From CAZOVB01 sp964583095 (GTDB lineage Bacteria > Planctomycetota > Phycisphaerae > SM23-33): a stretch of 21,553 nucleotides of DNA. The stretch is from positions 1 to 21,553 of the forward strand of contig CAZOVB010000073.1 of the NCBI GenBank assembly GCA_964583095.1, read 5' to 3'. The position numbers and the translations under genes were made by a program. Within the stretch, counting starts at the first letter, position 1. The number at the start of each line of letters is the position of its first letter. A model generated the notes under the pieces. It saw only the letters and a list, made by a program, of their open reading frames with translations. It searched no databases and was not told the DNA's origin. Below are positions 6,039-11,913 of the stretch, in pieces.

Positions 6039-6168
6039 AACAACTGTGTTAAGACACCTAAGTTTGTATGATATTATTAATTATCGGAAGACTTATCTTC
6101 TTTACCAAAAGTTTGAGGTCTTAACGACCAGATAGGTTCTGTGATGGTAAGCAGACAGTTGTTTTTTT
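6039..6168 (+). ncRNA. Candidate structured small RNA with terminator
   Basis: AACAACTGT (6039-6047) pairs with ACAGTTGTT (6155-6163) as an outer 9-bp stem ending in a run of seven T. TTAAGAC (6049-6055) pairs with GTCTTAA (6118-6124) inside it. Further arms are GAAGA/TCTTC around 6090 and ACCA/TGGT at 6127-6148. A consensus promoter lies upstream at 5971-6001, and the box GTTCTTTGAAAAC ends three bases before the stem, as it does in front of the tmRNA. No open reading frame fits. It matches no RNA family that I recognise. Confidence 0.6.
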
Positions 6169-6225
6169 GTCACTTCGCAATGACATTTGCTTCACATTTT
6201 GTAGTAGTTTTGTGAGGACAAAACT
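6168..6225 (+). other. Two leader hairpins before the gene at 6238
   Basis: TGTCA/TGACA (6168-6172 with 6181-6185) is the recurrent TGTCA hairpin. AGTTTTGT, loop GAGG, ACAAAACT (6206-6225) is a perfect 8-bp hairpin ending 12 bases before the ATG. The second could control ribosome access to the gene at 6238. Confidence 0.5.
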
Positions 6226-6237
6226 CACTTTATTGAT

Positions 6238-6588
6238 ATGAAACGTAAAATAATGAAAGACTATACAAAAAAAATAGGTTTTTGGCTAAGGCTGAAAGAT
6301 TTTGTTTTAGACATACAGACTAACTGCCCTATGGGTGAGGAAGAAAAAGAAATGATTTTGTATAACTGTAATAGAAAAATATCAGATATTGAAAAAAATA
6401 AGAAGGTGAAAGACAAAACCGTTATAGGGAAGTTAAACGAAAATCTTACAATGGAAACAGAAGTAGACGGAGAGTTGGCAGATGTAGTATTCCTAAAAGG
6501 AAGTATAGTTGAAATAAGCACAGAAGAGGAATATCCTCACACAGTGAAAGATTGTGACATACGTGATGCTGTGGAAAAGTTTAAATAA
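6238..6588 (+). CDS. Hypothetical protein (116 aa)
   Basis: This gene is not recognised. MKRKIMKDYTKKIGFWLRLKDFVLDIQTNC is followed by a charged helical part and a beta-rich C-terminal half with GELADVVFLKGSIVEISTEEEYPHTVKDCDIRDAVEKFK. A second in-frame ATG at 6253 is possible. It lies between two structured RNAs, downstream of a strong promoter and terminator, so its expression may depend on read-through. Confidence 0.6.
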   Translation: MKRKIMKDYTKKIGFWLRLKDFVLDIQTNCPMGEEEKEMILYNCNRKISDIEKNKKVKDKTVIGKLNENLTMETEVDGELADVVFLKGSIVEISTEEEYPHTVKDCDIRDAVEKFK

Positions 6589-6594
6589 TATTTT

Positions 6595-6607
6595 GTTCTT
6601 TGAAAAC
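6595..6607 (+). promoter_or_regulatory. GTTCTTTGAAAAC box before the tmRNA
   Basis: This 13-base sequence ends two bases before the tmRNA 5' end. It is identical at 6023-6035, three bases before the candidate RNA at 6039, and nearly so at 7030-7042 before the one at 7044. It resembles the GTTCTTTGACA-type box in Bacteroidota rRNA leaders. It could be a -7-like promoter part, an antitermination box or a processing signal. Confidence 0.55.
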
Positions 6608-6609
6608 TT

Positions 6610-7003
6610 GGGGCTGAAATGGTATTGACAGCAAGGATAATGAAGTAATAAGCAAGTAGTGAGTGTCTGGCTGCTCACTTTAATAAACAGCCAGAGAACG
6701 TCAATAAATGGCGACAACACCAGAAACTTATATCCGTCACTGGGTGTAAGTAGAATAGCTGCCTGAGCATAGCTCACAAGCCGTTCCGTTTCTCTTGTCT
6801 TTTTGCTGTTATGATAAGAAGAAACGTCAGACAAACAGAAAGCAGTTGGTGGATGTTATTAAAACTGACTAAAGACTGAAATAACTCGAATAAAGAGTAG
6901 TTGCTGTGTGACTAACTTTATTTTAAATTTAAACATTCAGCTAAACTTGTAGAAAGTTATTTTGTTTCTTGACTGGACACGGGTTCGATTCCCGTTGGCT
7001 CCA
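6610..7003 (+). ncRNA. ssrA: tmRNA (ssrA)
   Basis: The 5' end GGGGCTGAAATGGTATTGAC and the 3' end with T-arm ACGGGTTCGATTCCCGT and acceptor strand TGGCTCC are hallmarks of tmRNA. GGGGCTG pairs with TGGCTCC (with wobbles). Length is 394 nt, normal for the family. The likely tag is read from GGC at 6710 to TGA at 6764: GDNTRNLYPSLGVSRIAA. The GGC-GAx-AAC start and the GCT-GCC-stop end match Bacteroidota tags such as GENNYALAA, but the middle is about twice as long. The 3' CCA is not encoded as such (ACA). Its product rescues stalled ribosomes. A tmRNA among mobile-element genes suggests it was acquired by the element rather than being the only host copy. Confidence 0.93.
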
Positions 7004-7043
7004 CAGCAACGTTAAGTTGTTAATGCGTAGTTCTTTTAAAAAT

Positions 7044-7226
7044 AACACGGATGAGAAAGGGTTGCAGTTGCTTACTGCATTTGGCTTCAAAAAGACTTCT
7101 GTAAGGATTGTATGAGAAGCACACCGAGCGCAGGCGGTAGATAGTTCCTATTGGCACGGTTTCCTCTGAACACCACAGCCGTTTGAGATTATGGTCATGT
7201 GTAAAAATCCTGCGTCCGTGTTTTTT
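7044..7226 (+). ncRNA. Candidate structured RNA, 183 nt, next to the tmRNA
   Basis: AACACGGA (7044-7051) closes with TCCGTGTT (7215-7222), followed by T6. Inside are GCAGT/ACTGC (7064-7078), GCTTC/GAAGC (7084-7088 with 7116-7120) and CGCAGG/CCTGCG (7129-7134 with 7209-7214), the last stacking directly on the closing stem. The region is richer in G+C than its surroundings and has no convincing reading frame. GTTCTTTTAAAAA (7030-7042), a near copy of the box before the tmRNA, ends one base before it. The length and closed shape recall 6S RNA, but I cannot confirm that. Confidence 0.55.
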
Positions 7227-7260
7227 GATATTAGAAATTGTGAACTTCAAAAATAATACT

Positions 7261-7407
7261 ATGAAAAAAGGATTAAACAAAACCCGATTTTTTATACAGG
7301 TAATATGCTTACCTATAATATGGATAATTGCAATACTAAAATTATTAGTTGCAATACCAGTATGGATAACGGCGACGTGTAATAAGATAATGGACAGTAT
7401 TGAGTAA
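7261..7407 (+). CDS. Small membrane protein (48 aa)
   Basis: Start at 7261 (MKKGLNKTRFFIQVICLPII). Residues ~11-40 are almost entirely hydrophobic (FFIQVICLPIIWIIAILKLLVAIPVWITA), giving one long or two short membrane segments after a positively charged N-terminus. No signal cleavage site is clear. In a phage context it could be a small holin- or exclusion-type protein, but nothing proves it. The upstream part of the frame lies in the candidate RNA and was not used. Confidence 0.55.
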   Translation: MKKGLNKTRFFIQVICLPIIWIIAILKLLVAIPVWITATCNKIMDSIE

Positions 7408-7414
7408 TTTTTAT

Positions 7415-7507
7415 AAACATAGGCAAAAAGGTTGGTGGTTAGTTTATATACTCAAGAAAAATAAAGTTATAAACGATAAAGAAGAACACCAGTTGCCTAT
7501 GTTTTTT
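7415..7507 (+). terminator. Long inverted repeat ending in a T run
   Basis: AAACATAGGCAA (7415-7426) pairs perfectly with TTGCCTATGTTT (7493-7504), and TGGTG (7433-7437) pairs with CACCA (7487-7491) inside. The 3' arm runs into T6. It could terminate transcription after the membrane-protein gene or be a small RNA of about 90 nt or a miniature mobile repeat. Confidence 0.5.
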
Positions 7508-7522
7508 ATTAAAAACAAAGTT

Positions 7523-7756
7523 ATGAAAAAAAAGACAGACTTTGAAAAACTAATAGAGATGTGCGAAAGGATAGGATGGAATACAGGAATGGCACAATTA
7601 GAGAAAATGGTTTTAGATAATGAGAGATTACAAGCTGATTTGTTTGCAGGTGATTACAAGCAACAGGGGCAAGCACGGAAGTTAAGCAGACAAATTATAG
7701 AGCAAAACATAATTATCTGGAAACTAAAAGAATATCGAAAAAATCATGGACTTTAA
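7523..7756 (+). CDS. Hypothetical helical protein (77 aa)
   Basis: This gene is not recognised. I chose the ATG at 7523 because the frame upstream lies in the inverted repeat. MKKKTDFEKLIEMCERIGWN is followed by GMAQLEKMVLDNERLQADLFAGDYKQQGQARKLSRQIIEQNIIIWKLKEYRKNHGL, which is almost all helix and may form a coiled-coil hairpin. Confidence 0.6.
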   Translation: MKKKTDFEKLIEMCERIGWNTGMAQLEKMVLDNERLQADLFAGDYKQQGQARKLSRQIIEQNIIIWKLKEYRKNHGL

Positions 7757-7806
7757 GCTACATATAGATTGATTTGCTATTAGACATCTATAAAAATTAC
7801 GGAATT

Positions 7807-7950
7807 ATGGCAACAGTTTATAAAGTAAAAGTGGTATCACATTGGATTAACTACACGGAAGACCAAATGAAGAAAATGCTTGAAGATGCAATTAAAGATA
7901 AAGAACGAGAAAAAGGAAACGAAATTCAAATTAAGGTAGAAAGGCAGTAG
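7807..7950 (+). CDS. Very small hypothetical protein (47 aa)
   Basis: MATVYKVKVVSHWINYTEDQ is followed by MKKMLEDAIKDKEREKGNEIQIKVERQ. The beta-strand, helix, beta-strand pattern and the short length resemble the protein at 1816. The stop is followed within 25 bases by GCCTAACGTT, the intergenic motif also seen after other small genes. Confidence 0.55.
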   Translation: MATVYKVKVVSHWINYTEDQMKKMLEDAIKDKEREKGNEIQIKVERQ

Positions 7951-8024
7951 TTTTTATTGTGCCTAACGTTCCGGCTGTAAACGCTGTTTTGCGGGAAAGA
8001 AATTAATAATTAAATCTAAATAAA

Positions 8025-8321
8025 ATGAAAAAAGAATTAGAGAAATACTACGATGAGTTTTTTGGAACAGGACATTTTGAGGAACACTTTAAGAAACATA
8101 TCATTGCTTTTGCTGATACATTCATAGAAAAACATATGCGGGCTGGCGAAAATAGCGTTTCACAGTATGTTGGGCAACGTGCGGCTCCTTGTTTGAACTG
8201 TGGTGAATTAGTTGATGAATGCGCTTGTATGAGGAACAAGTGTATAAAATGTGGTAAGGCCATTGGTAACATCACATTTACTGTATGTGATGACTGCTGG
8301 GATAAAGAACATGGCAAATAG
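8025..8321 (+). CDS. Zinc-ribbon protein (98 aa)
   Basis: The N-terminal half is helical (MKKELEKYYDEFFGTGHFEEHFKKHIIAFADTFIEKHM). The C-terminal half has paired cysteines: C56-x2-C59 and C66-x-C68, then C73-x2-C76 and C88-x2-C91 (CIKCGKAIGNITFTVCDDC), indicating one or two structural zinc sites. The specific role is unknown; such small proteins often contact DNA, RNA polymerase or ribosomes. It is flanked by GCCTAACGTT upstream and by the two-hairpin repeat directly downstream. Confidence 0.7.
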   Translation: MKKELEKYYDEFFGTGHFEEHFKKHIIAFADTFIEKHMRAGENSVSQYVGQRAAPCLNCGELVDECACMRNKCIKCGKAIGNITFTVCDDCWDKEHGK

Positions 8322-8331
8322 CATGTTGCCC

Positions 8332-8400
8332 AACACAAAGCTAAACGCCGTTACAATGGCGTTTCAGCGACTGTTATCGAGCGTTTTAATGCTCGAAATA
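8332..8400 (+). repeat. Two-hairpin intergenic repeat, copy 3
   Basis: Same layout as the copies at 2027 and 5380. The first loop reads GTTACAAT instead of GTTTTAAT, while both stems and the second loop are unchanged. It begins about 10 bases after the preceding stop. Confidence 0.85.
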
Positions 8401-8442
8401 TTAATTCTAAGCAAAATCACAAATCCTTAAAATAAATATATT

Positions 8443-8778
8443 ATGACAAAAAAATTATTCGTAGAGGCTATTGAAGCTATTGAAAGTCAAATAAGATTTG
8501 ACATTGAATTAAGCAAAAAACTCGGTGATGTCTTTCCAAACGCATATACTGCTAACTTGCTTCCTGATAATCATTTTGTGAACGATGCGCTCATGAAAGT
8601 GTTGCAAGAAGAAATGAATGATAATAAATCCCATAGCTGGATAGAATGGTTTTGTTTTGAAACTGATTTCGGAAACGAAAGTTGGCGGATTGAAGCGTTT
8701 GACGAAAACAAAAACCCTATCAAACTGGACAATGCAGGAGACCTGTATGATTTTTTGGTGGATAATAATGCCAGTTGA
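8443..8778 (+). CDS. Phage-type hypothetical protein (111 aa)
   Basis: MTKKLFVEAIEAIESQIRFDIELSKKLGDVFPNA opens with a helix. The centre reads LMKVLQEEMND, and the second half holds SWIEWFCFETDFG, a WxxxxxFExDFG pattern I associate with small phage or plasmid proteins of unknown function, followed by ENKNPIKLDNAGDLYDFLVDN. No catalytic motif is evident. It forms a pair with the gene at 8856. Confidence 0.7.
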   Translation: MTKKLFVEAIEAIESQIRFDIELSKKLGDVFPNAYTANLLPDNHFVNDALMKVLQEEMNDNKSHSWIEWFCFETDFGNESWRIEAFDENKNPIKLDNAGDLYDFLVDNNAS

Positions 8779-8855
8779 TTATCGAAAAAAATAAATTTAA
8801 AAATGTTTAAAAAAAGCAATGGAAACTAAAGTATATAAATTAAAAACTAATTACA

Positions 8856-9245
8856 ATGACGACAAACAATAACATGAAGCCACAATTATTTAAAACTAAG
8901 ATTGACGACAGTGCCTCTTGGGATGAATGGCTGGAAAAAACAGAAGAACTTTTAAAAAGTAATGGATATAAAAAATATAATCAAATACTAAAAAGTGAGG
9001 ATTTTGCGTATTGGAAAATATTTCACGTCAACAATAAAAAAGCCTATCAAGCGGGAGTGCTCTTTTACGACCTTAGAAAGTATGAAGGAAATTTTAATGT
9101 CTTGAATTATATAGGCGTTCAGTTTGAATGTATGCTAATAAATGCTGATTCAAGAATCGATATGTCAGCAAACAAAGAAATAACAGTTAAACAGTTTGAA
9201 AAAATGTCACGTGATTTCTATAATGCAATGAGTGAATATGCCTAA
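8856..9245 (+). CDS. Hypothetical protein (129 aa)
   Basis: This gene is not recognised. Starts at 8856 or 8874 (MKPQLFKTKIDD) are possible; the leader AAAAACTAATTACAATG favours 8856. The protein is alpha/beta-like with WDEWLEKTEELLKSNGYKKY, YWKIFHVNNKKAYQAGVLFYDLRKY and IGVQFECMLI. A 17-codon reading frame at 8819-8872 overlaps its start and may be a leader peptide or nothing. Confidence 0.65.
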   Translation: MTTNNNMKPQLFKTKIDDSASWDEWLEKTEELLKSNGYKKYNQILKSEDFAYWKIFHVNNKKAYQAGVLFYDLRKYEGNFNVLNYIGVQFECMLINADSRIDMSANKEITVKQFEKMSRDFYNAMSEYA

Positions 9246-9292
9246 AAACTTTAAACGTGATAAGTAAAAACCGGTAAATACTTGACAAAATT

Positions 9293-9907
9293 ATGAATAT
9301 ATTAAGTGTGTTTGATGGTATGAGTTGCGGACAGATTGCCCTTATTGAATTAGGCTTTAAAATAGACAAATACTATGCAGCCGAAATTGATAAGCCAGCA
9401 ATTGCGCAAACACAACATAATTTCCCAAATACGATACAATTAGGGAGTGTTACCGATGTAAAAGCTAAAGACCTTGAAAAGATAGATTTGTTTATTGGTG
9501 GTAGCCCGTGCCAGGGGTTCAGCTTTGCAGGAAAACAATTAAACTTTGACGACCCACGAAGTGCATTATTTTTTGAATACGTGCGACTTTGGAAAGAAAT
9601 AAAAGCAATAAACCCAAATGCTAATTTTCTACTTGAAAACGTGAATATGAAAAAAGAGTATTTGCGTGTGATTAGCGAATATTTGGGAGTATTTCCGGTT
9701 CACATTAATAGCAATTTAGTTTCTGCCCAAAATCGGGACCGTTGGTTCTGGACTAATATAAAGACAAAAGAAACTGGCTTGTTTTCTGAATTATGGTCTG
9801 ATATTCCACAACCTGAAGATAAAGGAATATTACTTAAAGATATATTGCAACCGGAGAATGAGATAGATGAGAAATACTACATAAAAACCCCTAAAGTTGG
9901 TTTTTGA
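9293..9907 (+). CDS. C5-cytosine DNA methyltransferase, N-terminal catalytic part (frameshifted)
   Basis: SAM-dependent C5 methyltransferase, which transfers a methyl group to cytosine in a target sequence. Motif I is FDGMSCGQ (7-14), the motif II acidic residue is in AEID (30-33), motif IV is GGSPCQGFSFAG with catalytic Cys73, motif VI is LLENV (Glu115) and motif VIII is QNRDRWFW (146-153). The frame ends at TGA (9905-9907) just as the target-recognition region begins; the rest continues in another frame from 9906. No cognate restriction gene is visible, so it is probably an orphan that protects or marks the element's DNA. Start ATG at 9293; no Shine-Dalgarno site. Confidence 0.92.
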   Translation: MNILSVFDGMSCGQIALIELGFKIDKYYAAEIDKPAIAQTQHNFPNTIQLGSVTDVKAKDLEKIDLFIGGSPCQGFSFAGKQLNFDDPRSALFFEYVRLWKEIKAINPNANFLLENVNMKKEYLRVISEYLGVFPVHINSNLVSAQNRDRWFWTNIKTKETGLFSELWSDIPQPEDKGILLKDILQPENEIDEKYYIKTPKVGF

Positions 9908-11024
9908 GGGAATAGACATAAACGGCAAAGGGAATAGTTTAAGAATTGGAGGACAGCGGTCTCAATCAAAAAAACACAACTACGATATTATAAAACTTGA
10001 TAAAAAACTAAAAATTAAACCGAACCAAAACAAAGCAAGTTGTTTTACAGCCGGTGGTAATTCAGGTGGTAATCATTCTGATATGGATATTGTTTGTGTT
10101 GCAATGCGAGGGCGTAACCCTGATAACCCAAGTGACAGAAAAACAGGAAACCCAACAGAGCAACGATATGAAGACGGTAAACACGGAGCTTTACCAAGTG
10201 CAAGAGCTGCTAATAAAAACGGTGTATTGACTAATGACTTTAAGCTAAGAAGATTAACACCTATCGAGTGTGCAAGATTACAAACTATTCCAGAATGGTA
10301 TGAATTTAAGTTTGTACAATCAAAGTATTTTGGTTATCTTTGTGCGGAAACTAATAAAATAAAAATATGTCAAAAATACCAAGAAAATGCGAGGTTGAAG
10401 GATGCAAAAGAAAAGCTGAAACAAAAAAATACGGAGACTTATGTTCAATGCATTTCAAAAGATTTCATCGTTATGGATCAGTTGAATTACCAATTAAACA
10501 AAAGCAAGAGACGTGTAAATATTGCGATAGAAAAATTGGAAACAACGGAAGTTTTGGAATGTGCCACTCACATTATAGAAGTTTCAAAATTTATGGCGAT
10601 CCACTTGAGGCTGAAAGAAGGAAAAAACGAGCTGGAAGCCGAGGATATAAACCTTGTAGAAACGGAAAACAAGAACATCAAATCGTTATGGAAAATAAAA
10701 TTGAAAGGAAACTTAAACGAGGAGAAATTGTACACCATATCAACCTTGATAAATTGGATAATAGACCGGAAAATTTATACTTATGCAAAGGAACTTCTCA
10801 ACATTCAATTTTACATAGAGAACTTGAAAAATGTGGAGCAGAATTGTTTAAGCGTGGATATATCAGATTTGAGAATGGAAAGTATATTATCAAGTAGCGA
10901 TACTCAAATTTATAGAATGCTCGGCAACGGATGGACCGTTGAAGTTATTAAACACATTTTTTCTTTCCTTAATGGTGAAAAAAACAACAAAAAGTTGGAC
11001 AGTAAATATGTACTGCAAAAGTGA
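9906..11024 (+). CDS. C5-cytosine DNA methyltransferase, C-terminal part with an HNH unit inside
   Basis: Continues as EGIDINGKGNSLRIGGQRSQ (target-recognition region), then LRRLTPIECARLQTIPEWY (motif IX) and, after about 190 unrelated residues, SSSDTQIYRMLGNGWTVEVI (motif X). The intervening 10311-10895 is the HNH endonuclease unit, read here in a shadow frame that contains no stop codon. The join to the N-terminal part needs a +1 shift at TTT-TGA-G (9902-9908). So the enzyme could still be made in full by one frameshift and with a large insertion between motifs IX and X, or it may be inactive. I cannot tell which. Confidence 0.75.
   Translation, partial: EGIDINGKGNSLRIGGQRSQSKKHNYDIIKLDKKLKIKPNQNKASCFTAGGNSGGNHSDMDIVCVAMRGRNPDNPSDRKTGNPTEQRYEDGKHGALPSARAANKNGVLTNDFKLRRLTPIECARLQTIPEWYEFKFVQSKYFGYLCAETNKIKICQKYQENARLKDAKEKLKQKNTETYVQCISKDFIVMDQLNYQLNKSKRRVNIAIEKLETTEVLECATHIIEVSKFMAIHLRLKEGKNELEAEDINLVETENKNIKSLWKIKLKGNLNEEKLYTISTLINWIIDRKIYTYAKELLNIQFYIENLKNVEQNCLSVDISDLRMESILSSSDTQIYRMLGNGWTVEVIKHIFSFLNGEKNNKKLDSKYVLQK
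10311..10342 (+). promoter_or_regulatory. Promoter inside the HNH unit
   Basis: TTTG (10311-10314), 20 bases, TATCTTTG (10335-10342), located right at the 5' edge of the unit and 24 bases before the endonuclease ATG. The same TATCTTTG box serves the GIY-YIG unit. Confidence 0.65.
10311..10895 (+). mobile_element. Compact HNH homing-endonuclease unit in the methyltransferase gene
   Basis: The sequence between the motif IX (PEWYEF) and motif X (SDTQIYRML) codons has no counterpart in C5 methyltransferases. It consists of a promoter, a 56-base leader and the endonuclease gene. Edges are approximate. AAGT occurs at both (10308-10311 and 10892-10895), but a clean deletion between those copies would not restore the frame, so the exact limits differ. 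Confidence 0.7.
10367..10897 (+). CDS. HNH homing endonuclease with two zinc-finger motifs
   Basis: The 176-residue protein begins with two similar zinc-finger motifs, C8-x4-C13-x12-C26-x2-H29 and C50-x2-C53-x12-C66-x2-H69, each followed by a FKxxxxYG-type segment that would bind DNA. The C-terminal nuclease domain has EHQIVMENKIERKLKRGEIV, then HHIN (123-126), DNRPENL (131-137), as in the HNH_3 family of phage homing endonucleases. The stop codon TAG at 10895-10897 overlaps the point where methyltransferase sequence resumes. It is read in a different frame from the methyltransferase, which remains open throughout. Confidence 0.9.
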   Translation: MSKIPRKCEVEGCKRKAETKKYGDLCSMHFKRFHRYGSVELPIKQKQETCKYCDRKIGNNGSFGMCHSHYRSFKIYGDPLEAERRKKRAGSRGYKPCRNGKQEHQIVMENKIERKLKRGEIVHHINLDKLDNRPENLYLCKGTSQHSILHRELEKCGAELFKRGYIRFENGKYIIK

Positions 11025-11458
11025 AAGATAATAGACAACAGGTCGCCAGAGATTGATAAATATATCTTTTGTGGTACAATATACTACCGAGGTGTTAAAG
11101 TGTCTTAAAACGTCTTATTTTAAATTTATAAATAAAAAGTAAAATAATAGCGGGTGCATGGATAAGAAAGTTGCGAACCGAAAGGAAGGTAACCAAAATC
11201 CTAAACACCCGCTTATATCCACTACATAACATACACTACCCAAATAAATAGTTTGAAATTGTTGCTAACATCGTACTATTAGTACAAAAAAAAATACCCA
11301 TATACTACCCTAATATAAACCCCTATATTAGTACCCTAAACCAGAACAATACATAACTAACCCAATACATTACCCCAACACAAAATAATGCCATACCGAA
11401 CAAACCTGTGTGTTCAATACATGGAAAAAAGTACGTGTAAATGTGGTGAAATTACCCT
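11025..11458. other. Gene-free region, A/C-rich on the + strand
   Basis: No convincing gene was found. From about 11215 to 11400 the + strand is strongly A/C-rich with many TACCC/AACCC-like words. A stable hairpin region lies at 11149-11213. A short frame ending YYRGVKVS before 11110 looks protein-like but has no start codon. Confidence 0.6.
11149..11213 (+). ncRNA. Candidate structured element closed by AGCGGGTG/CACCCGCT
   Basis: AGCGGGTG (11149-11156) pairs perfectly with CACCCGCT (11206-11213). GGAT (11160-11163) pairs with ATCC (11198-11201) inside, and the core contains ACC/GGT. The 65-base length with a two-tier stem suggests an RNA element or single-strand origin structure. No T run follows, so it is not a classic terminator. 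Confidence 0.4.
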
Positions 11459-11829
11459 ATGAAAAGTATGCGTGTGACAAAAAGTGAATGTCTGTTGTTG
11501 TTATGCCCCCCACCCCTGCTTGCATTGAACGTACCCCCCTGTCTTTTTTCTGCACCTTTTCCGGCTTTGTTTTTGTCATTAATTGTGTCTATCATCTGTC
11601 CGCATTTTGCAGATCAATTTTGTTTCATAACCCTGGTTAATAAATTGGCTGTGCTTTTTTATGCTGTATAACGACCGTATCCATGAAACTTTTATCTATG
11701 CTTTTTGCCTTTTAATCTAAATTGATAGCGTGACATAAATAAATAGGTTTGATGTCCAGGCAGTTATGTGCCTATTTAACATAATGTTAATTATTGGACA
11801 AATACAAACAGGTCAATTTGTCGTATGGA
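11459..11829. other. Gene-poor region, pyrimidine-rich then AT-rich
   Basis: 11490-11640 is rich in C and T on the + strand, with CCCCCC and TTTTTT tracts. It contains a 70-codon open frame from 11459, whose product (CPPPLLALNVPPCLF...) looks like translated pyrimidine tract rather than a protein. The rest, to 11829, shows no gene. Confidence 0.45.
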
Positions 11830-11876
11830 TATTTTTTAAATACGTTTGCATATCTCATTTTAATGTCGTATATTTG
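11830..11876 (+). promoter_or_regulatory. Operator plus promoter unit, copy 1
   Basis: Palindrome TATTT-TTT-AAATA (11830-11842) sits two bases before TTTG (11845-11848), then 20 bases, then TATATTTG (11869-11876). The same arrangement with the same spacings occurs at 13000 and 16423, which suggests one regulator for all three. Confidence 0.75.
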
Positions 11877-11913
11877 TACCAGTTAATTGATTGAATAACC
11901 AAAACCAAATATT

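Noticed and set aside
8819..8872. 17-codon frame METKVYKLKTNYNDDKQ
   Set aside because: It overlaps the start of the gene at 8856 and has no independent support; could be a leader peptide.
10311..10895. Intein in the methyltransferase
   Set aside because: The shadow-frame translation shows no intein splicing motifs. The HNH protein is in a different frame with its own promoter and start.
9293..11024. Two separate methyltransferase genes
   Set aside because: Motifs I-VIII lie only in the first frame and motifs IX-X only in the second, so they are one broken or frameshifted gene.
11030..11110. Short protein-like frame ending IYYRGVKVS
   Set aside because: It looks coding but has no usable start codon after the upstream stop; possibly a gene remnant.
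11459..11671. 70-codon open frame
   Set aside because: Its product is made of Pro/Leu/Phe/Cys runs from a pyrimidine tract; no leader, no family resemblance.
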